DNA of 64,000 bases from Prunella strophiata (lineage: Eukaryota > Chordata > Aves > Passeriformes > Prunellidae). Position 1 is the first letter of the stretch; each line of letters opens with the position of its first letter. The stretch lies in assembly GCA_036583965.1 (NCBI GenBank), contig JAZBQD010000034.1:1178001-1242000 (forward strand). Direction: 5' to 3'. This document shows positions 1-9,972 of the stretch, piece after piece. Position numbers and translations under genes: made by a program. The notes under the pieces are model-generated. The model did not search any database. It was not told the DNA's origin and saw nothing but the letters and a program-made list of their open reading frames with translations.

Positions 1-175
1 TCTGCCCCAATGCTGTGTGGTAGCTGTATTCAGAGGTAGGCACATGCAGCATTAGCTGTCAGCTGTATTACACAAAGGTTTTGTTTTAGTGACTCAGGTT
101 GGCTTAGGAACCTTTCCAGTGGCTGATGTGATGCTGTGTAATGCTGAAGCTGGCCCCTGCTGTCCCCCCGTGCAG
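1..175 (+). other. CTNNA1: CTNNA1 intron 3, 3' end
   Basis: Non-coding sequence ending in a pyrimidine-rich tract and a CAG acceptor at 173-175. No other feature is visible in it. Confidence 0.8.
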
Positions 176-342
176 GTGACCTGATGAAGAGCGCGTCGGG
201 GGAGTTTGCAGATGACCCCTGCTCGTCGGTGAAGCGCGGGAACATGGTGCGGGCCGCGCGCGCCCTGCTCTCGGCCGTCACCCGCCTGCTCATCCTGGCT
301 GACATGGCCGACGTCTACAAGCTGCTTGTTCAGCTCAAAGTT
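176..342 (+). CDS. CTNNA1: CTNNA1 exon 4, alpha-E-catenin N-terminal domain
   Basis: This exon encodes about residues 101-156 of alpha-E-catenin. The first two bases complete a Gly codon split across the preceding intron, followed by DLMKSASGEFADDPCSS and then VKRGNMVRAARALLSAVTRL. The acceptor is CAG at 173-175 and the donor is GTAAGT from 343, after an intact Val codon. In the family this part belongs to the N-terminal four-helix region used for beta-catenin binding and homodimerisation. The exon is very GC- and CpG-rich in an AT-rich intronic setting. It differs from human by SAS for AAA near its start. The identification is secure because nearly every other residue matches. Confidence 0.97.
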
Positions 343-1146
343 GTAAGTGTGGGGCTCTGCTGTGCCTGGCACGCCAGAGTGCTCTGCCAGGTGCCCACTG
401 TGTGTGTGACCCCGTGGGGCGTGCACTGGCAGCAGCTTCCTTCTGCAGTCGAGCGGGTCTGGGGGTTTTTGCTCTCAGCAGAATGTGGGGAGGGTCTGGG
501 GGTTTTTGCTCTCAGCAGAATGTGTGCAGTGGGCGTGTGTCACTCACTTCTATACTCACTGTCAGTAGCTTTTGACATTGAGCTGCACTCTGTTCTGAAC
601 TTTTAGTACAAAAACTAACTGAGCCCTGGTCTGAAGCTGCAGGTGAGAGCCAGCCCTTTCATCTTACAGAATTTGGCTTTCTTATAACCAGTACTCCTTT
701 GCAGCTGCTAGGGATGAGTAGCTTCTGCAGACTAAATTAAAATGAAAGTGGACTGTTTGAGGAAGTCTTTCCTTCCCATGAGCAACTGGGTGAGCAAGTG
801 GTTTGTGCAGAATTTGAAGTGAAATGACATTGGATACTGGGTCTTCCTTTGCAAATGAGCTTGGAGGACCCTTCTTGTGCCCTTTGCCCACTGCTATGGC
901 TCTGCCAAGGCCTTTGACTCCTTCATGCTCTTTCAGATGTTTGTTCTTGACTGTCTCTGGTAGCTGCTGACTATGAAATAGTAGCTAAGCACTGTATCCT
1001 ATTAGCCTTTAAAGTGTCTCTCTTGAAAAAATAACAGGGGGCAGAGGAAGATTGCTTTCTCGGAGTGCCATGAAATACATTCTGAGCTACCTCCTGACCT
1101 GTGGACTGTATTGCTTGGATAAATATGTGAATATATATTCTTTTAG
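343..1146 (+). other. CTNNA1: CTNNA1 intron 4
   Basis: An 804-base GT-AG intron with donor GTAAGT and acceptor TTTTAG at 1141-1146. It contains a two-copy tandem repeat near its start, listed separately. Nothing else is recognisable. Confidence 0.9.
455..524. repeat. Two-copy tandem repeat, period 37
   Basis: A 33-base unit beginning GGGTCTGGGGGTTTTTGCTC and ending GCAGAATGTG occurs at 455-487 and again at 492-524 with no mismatch. It is a recent local duplication about 110 bases inside the intron and does not touch the splice site. Confidence 0.85.
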
Positions 1147-1266
1147 GTGGAAGATGGTATCTTGAAACTAAGAAATGCTGGCACAGAGCAGGATTTGGGT
1201 ATCCAGTACAAAGCCCTCAAACCAGAAGTGGACAAGCTTAACATCATGGCAGCCAAAAGACAACAG
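1147..1266 (+). CDS. CTNNA1: CTNNA1 exon 5, alpha-E-catenin N-terminal domain
   Basis: Forty complete codons, about residues 157-196 of alpha-E-catenin, starting VEDGILKLRNAG and ending NIMAAKRQQ. The acceptor is TTTTAG and the donor is CAG/GTATAG, which is weaker than the GTAAGT or GTGAGT seen at most neighbouring exons. Both ends are in phase 0. In the family this is helical N-domain sequence contributing to the dimer and beta-catenin-binding bundle. It carries Thr where human has Asn in the NAG-N-EQ segment. Otherwise it is essentially identical to human, so the assignment is firm. Confidence 0.97.
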
Positions 1267-3069
1267 GTATAGTGTGGCCATTTTCTTCTGTATATTAATT
1301 CTTATTTTTCTTTTCCAAAATACCTTGCTGCTCTTGGAAAGTGCCTGTTCTGTTAATACTTTTTACTTTATTTTTTTACATTATTGCTGAATACTCTGTG
1401 TTGTGTTGTACCATGTTAAGGAGCTGTGAGTTTGCCTGATAAGCAAGGAAAGTGTGCCTGGCTGTAGGGTGCTGCTTCTGATGGAATTTGTTCATAGTAG
1501 AATTTGTAAATGTCAGTGTTTTAGTGCCTTAATGACATGCTGCTGCCCAAGAGCTGCACTTGAGGACAGGGAGCTGAGATGTTTCCCAGTCCTGGGACAC
1601 TCTGCACTAGACCCAATTGCTGCTGTGGTTCATGCAGATGGACTGAACATGTCCACGTGCACAGGGAGCAAAAGCCATGGCTGGGCACAGCTACAACTTC
1701 ATGAGGAAGTGAGTGTTGCTGCTCACTGATCTTGCACTGAAATGTCCATTGGAGGAGGGGTTTAAATTCCTGCTTGTTGTGGGTATGTTCTGTGTTTGGA
1801 TAGCTTGTGCTTAGCCTTAAATTGCGTGTGAAATTTGTTTTGTTCAACAGCACTGGTGTGACTCATTCTTGAGTAGTTAAGTTTTCAGAAGAAAGCAGAG
1901 GTGTGGGCAGTTTTAAGTTATCAGAAATAGCATAATTCTTTTAGAGCATTTTTTGCCTCTTTGTTCTGTAGATATGTACAAACCAAAACTGCTTATGCAC
2001 CTCTGACACTGCTTGGGTTTTTTTGCACAGATTTGTCTTAGAAAATAAGCTGGGTACAGTCAAAAAAGGATTGCCAGTTGGTTATGTATCTCAAATCTGA
2101 TTGCAGTAAATGGGAGTAGGGTTGTGATGGCAATGCAATAAATGCTCTAAAACTGCTTTGTGATGGATTGTTCCACACTATGGGAAGTGGTTGTACAAAA
2201 TCTGTAAATCTCTGTGCCTGCTTGGAGTGCCCTCCCTGCTCAGTGTGTACCTTACAGAGGTCACCTATTGCCCATTCATTTTAGAGAGTCTGACAGAATT
2301 TTTTTTCCTTTTCTCAGTAAGGCAGTCCTTGTCTTCATTTTCACTGCCTCTTTGTTAGATTTAAGAGGTAATTTTGAAATGCTGCTGCTGCTAATAACTG
2401 TGTTTGTTCCTCCTTTTATAAACTTACTGCTTGTGCTGGACTCAGAGGCTTTATCTGATCATGGTGCTCTGTTCCAAAACAGAGGTGATGGTGCTTTAGA
2501 GAATTACAGCACAGAGTGTTTGGGAAAAGACTTATGGACTTGCTCACTAATCTTGAATTAGTGGTAATTACAGTCATTGGATTAATTTTGTCTCATTGGA
2601 GGTGAACAAGAAGTTGAATGAGATGATATATTTGTTCTTCTGAAATTAAGTACCTGAGTCTCTTGAGGAGAGTAAATGCCATCTTCTAGGTGTGATTAAA
2701 GAAAACATTCTGGTTGTGAGCCTGGGAGTTTAAATTAAAGATGATCTTGCTTTTCATCTGCAAGTGCAAGACAGGACAGCTTTTAAAATGCTGGTCCAAT
2801 GCTGCAGAGGAACAAAAAATCCAACGTCAGGTTTTGAATTGTGGTGTTGGGAATTGCCCTGCAGTGTTGTTGTTTTTTTGGCTTTATGAAGCTGTCGTGT
2901 TTTGCAATTAGTTGAGCCCTTAAGGATAGGAATACTCAGCAGACAGATTTGAGCAGATTTGAGGCAAAGAACCTGCCTGTCCTTTGAAGATGCGGGGAGA
3001 CAGTGCATGGATGTTGAATGTGGGCAATGCTCTCAAATGCTTTTTTTTCCCCTTTAATTTTCCTAACAG
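1267..3069 (+). other. CTNNA1: CTNNA1 intron 5
   Basis: A 1.8 kb AT-rich intron ending TCCTAACAG at 3061-3069. Scanned by eye, it shows no CR1, SINE or gene-like segment. Confidence 0.85.
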
Positions 3070-3336
3070 GAGTTGAAAGATGTGGGTCACCGCGATCAGA
3101 TGGCGGCAGCCAGAGGCATCCTGCAGAAGAACGTGCCCATCCTGTACACGGCGTCCCAGGCCTGCCTGCAGCACCCCGACGTGGCTGCCTACAAAGCCAA
3201 CAGGGACCTGATCTACAAGCAGCTGCAGCAGGCAGTCAGCGGCATCTCCAACGCCGCCCAGGCCACCGCCGCAGACGACGCCGCCCAGCAGCAGGGCGGG
3301 GGCGGAGAGCTGGCCTACGCCCTCAACAACTTCGAT
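3070..3336 (+). CDS. CTNNA1: CTNNA1 exon 6, N-domain end and Gly-rich linker
   Basis: Eighty-nine complete codons, about human residues 197-286, starting ELKDVGHRDQMAAARGI and ending ALNNFD. The acceptor is AACAG and the donor is GTGAGT. It encodes the last helices of the N-terminal domain and then a flexible Ala/Gln/Gly linker leading to the M region. The linker reads AADDAAQQQGGGGELAY and has four glycines where human has five, so this exon is one codon shorter than human exon 6. Third positions are strongly G/C. All other residues fit the family closely. Confidence 0.97.
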
Positions 3337-6326
3337 GTGAGTCGCAGCCATGCTGGCAAAAACCCCTCCTGTGTGCTCACCTGGTTTGTTAGCCACAGCT
3401 TGCTTTCATTGATATTGCCTGGAAGATCATTTTCCACTGAAGTGCAGCAAGTTGTAGGCAAAGTAGGCTTTTTTTAAAAAGTCATTTTCCAAACTAGGGT
3501 TGATGGAATATAGAAAGTTACATATGTGGTTCTCGGTGATGGAAGGCTGTCAAGTTAAAGTAGCTCTGAAATAGCAGTTAGCCTACTGCTACATTAGATG
3601 GTTTGTTTGAAATTGATTATTTCATAATATATTTATGTAATGTATTCTTGGAGGTGACAAAAGTGATTTATTAGAAGTGAATCATGTATTTGGGATTGCT
3701 GAAACTACCTCTTGAGAGGAACATGAAGTGGGAAGTTTTAATATGATCTTTGGTTGGAAATGAAGTCATTTCGTACTGATAGGTTGTACTGATCTGTCAT
3801 GTTCTTTATCTTGCATTCAGCACGTTGCTGAGGACAGCCATGCATTTTTACTGAGATCACTTTCCTTTTGAAGCCAGGATTCAGTGTCTACCTGATTCAG
3901 CCTCTGAATTTTAAATACTGTAGCACTAACTTACTCTAGAACTTTATTTAATATTGCAAAACCATCACTCAAAAGGCATTTAATAGTTGTGGTTTTGCCA
4001 GACTGTGCTCACTTTCTCCCTTTTGCTCTTAACACTCTCATTCCTACCTTTCTGCCACATGTATTTTGCCAGGATAAAGTTCTGATGGAGTTCTCCCTGT
4101 GTCTGGTGGGAAGCCTTTCCCTGTGATCTCTTGGGTAACAAGAGGATGTCATGGCTGTCTTGATCTTTGTGACTGGTTTCAGTTTTGAGTTTACCTTTCT
4201 GAAATTCCATCAGATGCTCAGTAAGCCTTCGGAGCATGCCTTAAGGTTAGCCCTGACGGGCTGCAGGTTCTCACAGGTGCCTGTGGGAGGGAGAGGCAGC
4301 CCTGCAGCAGCAGCACCGTGTCAGGGGCTGGCAGTGAAGAAGCAATTCAGTTCAGGTTTGTGGATTGGCTTGTACAGCTCAAACCAACTAATGGGATTTC
4401 TGATAAATCGCCCTATTTTACTATACAAACTCTCCAATATACAGCTGTAGACTACTTTTTGAGTGTTGCAGTTCGCATGAAGCTTTTTGAGCTTTTAATT
4501 CCACTTTGTGAGGCTCTCTAATAGCAGCAGTGCCTGATCAGCAGGCCAGCTTCACGATAGCTTTGTCTCATCCCTGCCAAAGGAGGCTGACAAAACAAAT
4601 GTGTTGAAGTTCTTGGCAGATATTATCCCTGCACTTCATTTCCTGTTACTGCTTGAGTGTTATTACACTCCCGTAATAGAGGCTTTGAGCACACATGCCC
4701 CCAGATACTCTAGTGATGGTAAAATATGAAATGGCTACCAGAAGATAACAAGCTGATTGTTATCTCTCTTTTTTGATGGTACAGTTCTGGAGTGGTAGCA
4801 CACTACTATTGTATTAGCCAATGGCTAAAAGTTTCAGGAAGAATGAGGAGGGAAATGTGTTGGAGAGCACATACCATGTTCTCATCAAGCTGTGATGGCT
4901 GCATGGTTATTCCATAGGGATATGAAATGTGCTGGCTGGCAGAAGGAGGTGGTTGTGACGTGGCTGCTGAGGTTAGCTTGAACACAAACTGGCTGAAAAA
5001 ATTCCCACTTCAGAAAGCTTTGGGGTTTCTTTTAGAACTAAAAAATTCCGCCCCTGAAATAACCCAGCCTAACCCTAAACAAATGACCAGACCATGAAAT
5101 GGCCAAACTATTTTTCTTTATTAAATTACAGACCTGTTTAAACAAATCGCCTGAAAGTACTCAAAGGTGATAAGTACTGTGCACTTTCTTCCTGGGGAGC
5201 TTCCATGGGTGGTGGTGTTGGCCCCTTGAGAGCAGATGCATCAATGCTGCTGTTTCAGCCCTGAGTCTCTTGGTATGAGCTGTGCTTGCTAACATTCTGG
5301 CAAGAGAAACCTGTGGTAGTCTTCTGCTGTGAAGAAATGGATTTCTGTGTGGTGTGAAACCTTTATGTTGATGTTTCACTTGGAGAATTTTCGAGAACAC
5401 AGTTGTATTTACCTGCCTAACACTGAAGAGAAGAAAGACTGTGCAAAGTAGGGCAACAGAACACAATATATAGAGCTAATTTTGGATGTTTGTTTTCTTG
5501 TTCATGATGGGATAATTATATCTGACAAGTTAACTAGTGAAGGCCTGTCCAAATTGACATGTCATTAGGAGGAGTTCTGTACTTTGAACCTTATTTTTGC
5601 TGGCATGTTTGATTTTTGCCATTCATATAACAAGGCTTCCTATGGCCAAGTTTTGTTTAGCTGTCAAAGCAGCACAAGAAATGAGTAGCAATATAATCTG
5701 CTGGGAAACCTCTTAGTAATTTTACAGAACTACTCATGAAAATCCTCCTCAGTGCCAAAATGGTGTCGTTTGCCTCTTAATGCCTGATCAGGGGGCTGCT
5801 TTTAGTGTTGGTTGTGTGCATGACTTAATAGTAACACACTGCTTTGATGCCTTAGAGAGGCTACTTAGAACAGAGGCTAGACAAGATTAAGAGAATAAAA
5901 GTGGGTATTTATTGAAGGCTTTTAATAAATACACCTTGGGCAGTCAAAAGCCTCTGAGAGGGGCTACACCCAAGATGGACAATGGTCATGAGTTTTTCAG
6001 GTAATTATAAGTTTGGTCCATTTGCATATCAGGGGTTAATCCTCCTGTTACAGTTTCAGGTAATGAAGTAATTTACTCCATGTTTACCCTCCCCCAATTC
6101 ACTATTGTTTACATCTCTCAGGGCCTGAGACAGTGAGATGTCCTTGAGTTTCAGGCCCAGAGGGGAATTGGTTTGTCTGACCAAAATGCAAAGATAGTAG
6201 CCAAAACTCTAAAAGGAGTTTAAGGATGATACACTAAAGTACTACAGGATTTGAAAAATATAAAAGCTAAATCCTAAGGCATCACTTGGGCTGGTAACTG
6301 ATTTGCAGAACTTTTTCTCTTGCTAG
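3337..6326 (+). other. CTNNA1: CTNNA1 intron 6
   Basis: A 3.0 kb intron with donor GTGAGT and acceptor TTGCTAG at 6320-6326. An LTR-like copy occupies 5845-6246, ending only about 80 bases before exon 7. The rest is unremarkable AT-rich sequence. Confidence 0.85.
5845..6246 (-). mobile_element. Probable solo LTR of an avian endogenous retrovirus
   Basis: The segment has a distinctive layout recalled from passerine genomes. Read on the - strand, it ends with an AATAAA signal (within AATAAATACCCAC), a T-rich stretch and a short terminal segment. It is non-coding. The proposed ends TGATGCC and CTACA are approximate, and no clear target-site duplication was found. It could instead be another old interspersed repeat. 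Confidence 0.45.
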
Positions 6327-6530
6327 AAACAAATCATTGTGGACCCCTCGACATTCAGCGAGGAGCGGTTCCGGCCGTCCCTGGAGGAGCGGCTGGAGAG
6401 CATCATCAGCGGGGCAGCCCTGATGGCCGACTCGTCCTGCACGCGCGACGACCGCCGCGAGCGCATCGTGGCCGAGTGCAACGCCGTGCGCCAGGCGCTG
6501 CAGGACCTGCTCTCCGAGTACATGGGCAAC
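6327..6530 (+). CDS. CTNNA1: CTNNA1 exon 7, M-region start with vinculin-binding segment
   Basis: Sixty-eight complete codons, about human residues 287-354, beginning KQIIVDPSTFSEERFRPS and ending SEYMGN. The acceptor is GCTAG and the donor is AAC/GTGAGT. In alpha-E-catenin this region holds the MI bundle segment (about 305-352) that binds vinculin once tension unfolds the M region. The helix with RRERIVAECNAVRQAL is intact. It reads PSTF where human has PLSF. The exon is extremely CpG-rich. The last bases of the exon plus the donor are duplicated in tandem just downstream (see the repeat at 6512-6695). Confidence 0.97.
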
Positions 6531-6695
6531 GTGAGTACTCTGCTCTGCTGGCTCCCTTCGGGGGTGTAACCTCATGGGGTCAGCTGAAATAGGGAATTGA
6601 AACTCTTGAGTACATGGGCAACGTGAGTACCCCGCTCTGCTGGCTCCCTTTGTGTGTGTAACTCCATGGGATCAGCTAAAATATGGAATCAAAGC
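6512..6695 (+). repeat. Tandem duplication of exon 7 end and splice donor, period 92
   Basis: The block starting in the last about 19 bases of exon 7 and running about 75 bases into intron 7 is repeated immediately downstream. GAGTACATGGGCAACGTGAG occurs at 6516 and again at 6608. The rest of the unit follows in both copies with scattered substitutions (for example CTCTGCTGGCTCCCTT in both). The second copy therefore carries its own exon tail and a second GTGAGT donor at 6623. Confidence 0.9.
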
Positions 6696-6715
6696 CATGT
6701 CCCTCAAAGCTGGTT

Positions 6716-7245
6716 TGCCCTGTACTTGGCACTGATGACGGCCACACCTTGAGTGCTGTGTCCAGTTCTGACCCCTCAGTTTGGGAAGGACGTTGAGACG
6801 CTCGAGAGTGTCCAGAGGAGGTAACGAGGACTGGAGAGGGGCTGGGAGCACAAACCCTGTAAGGAACCATTGAGGGAGCTGGAGGTGCTCAGCCTGGAGT
6901 AAAGGAGACTCCAGGGTGACCTCATCACTCTCTACAGCTCCCGAAAGGTGGCTGTGGTCAGGTGGGGTTGGGCTCTTTCTCCAGGCAGCACTGACAGAAC
7001 CAGAGGACACAGCCTCAAACTGCACCAAGGGAAATACAGGTTGGATATTAGTAAAAAGTTTTTCATGGAAAGAGTGATAAAGTTCTGGAATGGCCTGCCC
7101 AGGGAGGTGGTGGAGTCACTATCCCTGGATGTGTTTAAAAAAAGATTGGGTATGGCACCAGGGTTCAATTGAGGTGTTAGGGCTGGGTTGGACTCAATGG
7201 TCTTGAAGGTTACAGAATCACTAGGTTGGAAGAGAATTCTGTTCT
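6716..7245 (+). mobile_element. CR1 LINE, 5'-truncated 3' end
   Basis: Sense-strand CR1 sequence. Its degraded frames correspond to the C-terminal tail of CR1 ORF2. The stretch TGGAATGGCCTGCCCAGGGA is a hallmark, and the copy runs to a 3' end resembling GGTTGGACTCAATGGTCTTG followed by a short terminal repeat region. The reading frame is broken. It begins just after the duplicated exon 7 donor. Confidence 0.85.
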
Positions 7246-9751
7246 GTCCCAAACAGAATTTGAGCAATAACAAGTGGTTCTGAAAGGTTTGTCATGAAGT
7301 GGGATGAAGCCTACTTAAATCACCAACGATACTTATCTTAAAACTGATCTCCAGTCTTCCAAACAAGTGTTATCGTCATGAAGTGTTAATCCCTTGGCAC
7401 TGCTTCTGTTTTTTTTTAATGACTGTTAACATTGTTTTGTAGAGAAATTCAAACCTTGGTTTACATAAGGTAACTGGGCTTATGCAAAAAGTTCACTTCT
7501 GTTGTCTCTTGGAAACTTTAACTCTGTCATCTTTGTAGCTGAAAGCATGAATTGTCAGAATCAAGTTGATTATTGTTGCTACTCAGTTTGAGTAGAAGTG
7601 ATGTATGAAGTTAAATATGTAGTAAAATATCTGAGAGCAGTTTGGTGTAAATATTGGGCTCGGAGCAGTTCTTTTCCAGTGTTTGGGCACTGAATGTGCA
7701 CACAGTGTCTGAAGCCTGAGAGTGTTTCTACAGTTGGAGTAAGTGTCATGTCATGCGGATGAGCTTCTGCATTTGAGGGCATCATGGTGTAATACTGGAC
7801 TTCCTTCCTCTCCACTGCCTCTTTGCTCTTGTTCCAGTGGGTTTTAAGCTGATGAATGTGCTGTGTTGAGAGGTGAGATCAGGTTATCATAAGATTATAG
7901 ACGAGACTATATATATAATTGTTAAACTTCACTACTGTTAAAGCTGATTTCAGAAATAAAGTTGCAGAAATGGCAGCAACTTAAGCAAACTGGCAAGTAA
8001 AACTGTTGAAGAAATCTTAATGGGGGGACTTGAGGTCTTACTTATGCTTTTGAACTTGTTTGAGGTGCAACTGAGTTCAGAGATACCTTTTTTAGACAGT
8101 AACACTTATTTAGGAACCTTGCTGCATTAGGTACCTTACCTTCAAATCTTTTGGCCAAGGTGATTCCAACATAGAGCAAAACTGGTCCACGGGCTGCCAT
8201 GTGTGGGTTGGGGTGGTGGAATTTGAAGAACAGATGCAGTGTGTGGTGGAGAGAAAGGAAAACAAGGATTTCTATTTACCAAAGAGAAGGGCAGAGTAAT
8301 TGAACAAAACTGAAAGGCAAGTCTGATGTAGCCCGCGGGCTGAGCTAGGTATTCATGTAGTCTGTCTTAATTGCTTGTGAAAGTAGCTTGTGCTCAGCAT
8401 TGACATTTTGTAGAACTTCAGACTGCAGCTGGGAAGCAAAGCACGAAGTTGTGCCACTCAAAACTCCTTTGAGCAGGGTGTTTTATGAGTCTATGAAGCA
8501 TCAGCAATAATCCCTCAAATGTGCTGCTGGATTGGATGGAGCCCTGTCAGCACGATTGCGAATGGAGCAGCCACCAAAGGGTAATTAAACATGTGCAAGA
8601 GGTAAATGCTCACTCTTGGATGGAGAAGTTGGTGGCATTTGTCTCATTGAAAGTTGGTCAAATAGCCATGTGAGAGTGCAGAGCTTTGACTTCTCACAGC
8701 AAAGCCTGTCCTCCTCCTCAGCCATGTGCTTTTGTCTCTGATAGGCAAGTTAAAGCAATCATGCTGAGATGGGAAGAATGTATTCCCTCTGTTATCTCCT
8801 TTGGCACATTGTGAAATTAGTGGAGCATACTGCATTTTTTAAAGTCACTGTTATGTTATGATTGTAGACAGTGTAGTTGGGGAAATGAGATTAGAAATTC
8901 AGTGAAATGGAGTGGAAAAAGCAATTGATAAATTATGGTGAAAATGTGGGATGGTGTGTAAAAATCCATACTGTAAACCCCTCTGTGATTAAGCTGAAGA
9001 ATGACTAATAGTTGGGAATCTAAACAGTGAAAATGGTTTGATACATCTGCAGGAAGAGTAGGGATGTGCTGACTTAGAGTAGTGGCAGAGGAAATGTCAT
9101 TTCATGTATATGTATGATATACCCACAGCTCCTGGGATGCTTTCCTCCAGTCTCCCTTTGAAGGAGGAAGTGAATTGGGCATTAAATCTGTTAATTGCAC
9201 AGCACTTGCAGTGCATCGTAAATCCCATCCAAGTGCTAGAGTAAGAGGTATTTATTGGCCAAGTGTAAAAATTCAGAGAAGATTGGATGAGGAATAGACT
9301 GGAAAGGCTGAAGCACAGGACTGTCTCGAGACAGATTTCCTTTTTACCTTTAAATGCCTTCTGTTCAGTGACTTCCTCTAGCTTTCAGGCTTTCTTTCTG
9401 ATCTCTGGCAATAACAAGACTTTTCTAGACAGTTTATTACTCAAAGTTTAGTGTTTTGGACCCAGAGTTTAACTGTTCTCTGTGCCTGTCCTTGAAGGTC
9501 TGTAAGTCTGGAAGCATTGGCAGCTGTGTTATGGAGTGTGGCAGAAGTTTTTAGCTGAATAACTGGTTTTGGAAATAAACCGAATTGTAGGATGTCTTGA
9601 CCCCCACTGCATCTGCTGGCAAGGTGATGAATCCTGTGATTATGCCCTTAAAAGAAGGGCAAAATTTGCTTGTTCAGTAGTTTGTTACAGAAGTTTGAAT
9701 CCCCTTTTTCTAAGATTGGTGTGTGTATGATTTCCTTTGTCATCTAGTACG

Positions 9752-9972
9752 ACTTCTCTTGCCATTTTCAAGAGCAGCTTGGTCAGACTAAATCTTTTAC
9801 ATTAAGGCCAGCATTGTATCAGACAGTGGTCAGTAGTGGATCCTGCAAGCAGAAGGACAGGAACAAGGGAGCTGTTTAATTTATCTTACCCCAAGTATCC
9901 CCCCAGTGTTGGGAGACTGCAGGTCAGGCACTTCTGACCTTCTGGACTGCTCTTGAAAATGGCAAGAGAAGT
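9752..9972. repeat. Inverted repeat with 26-base perfect arms
   Basis: The arm at 9752-9777 (starting ACTTCTCTTGCCATTTTCAA) is the exact reverse complement of the arm at 9947-9972, with a 169-base spacer. Identity drops immediately outside the arms. In the CTNNA1 pre-mRNA this would form a long hairpin. It could be the terminal repeats of a small DNA transposon or a local inversion-duplication. No family is recognised. Confidence 0.85.

Noticed and set aside
8330..8341. AGCCCGCGGGCT palindrome
   Set aside because: A 12-base GC palindrome in isolation, with no neighbouring motifs or repeats to support a function.
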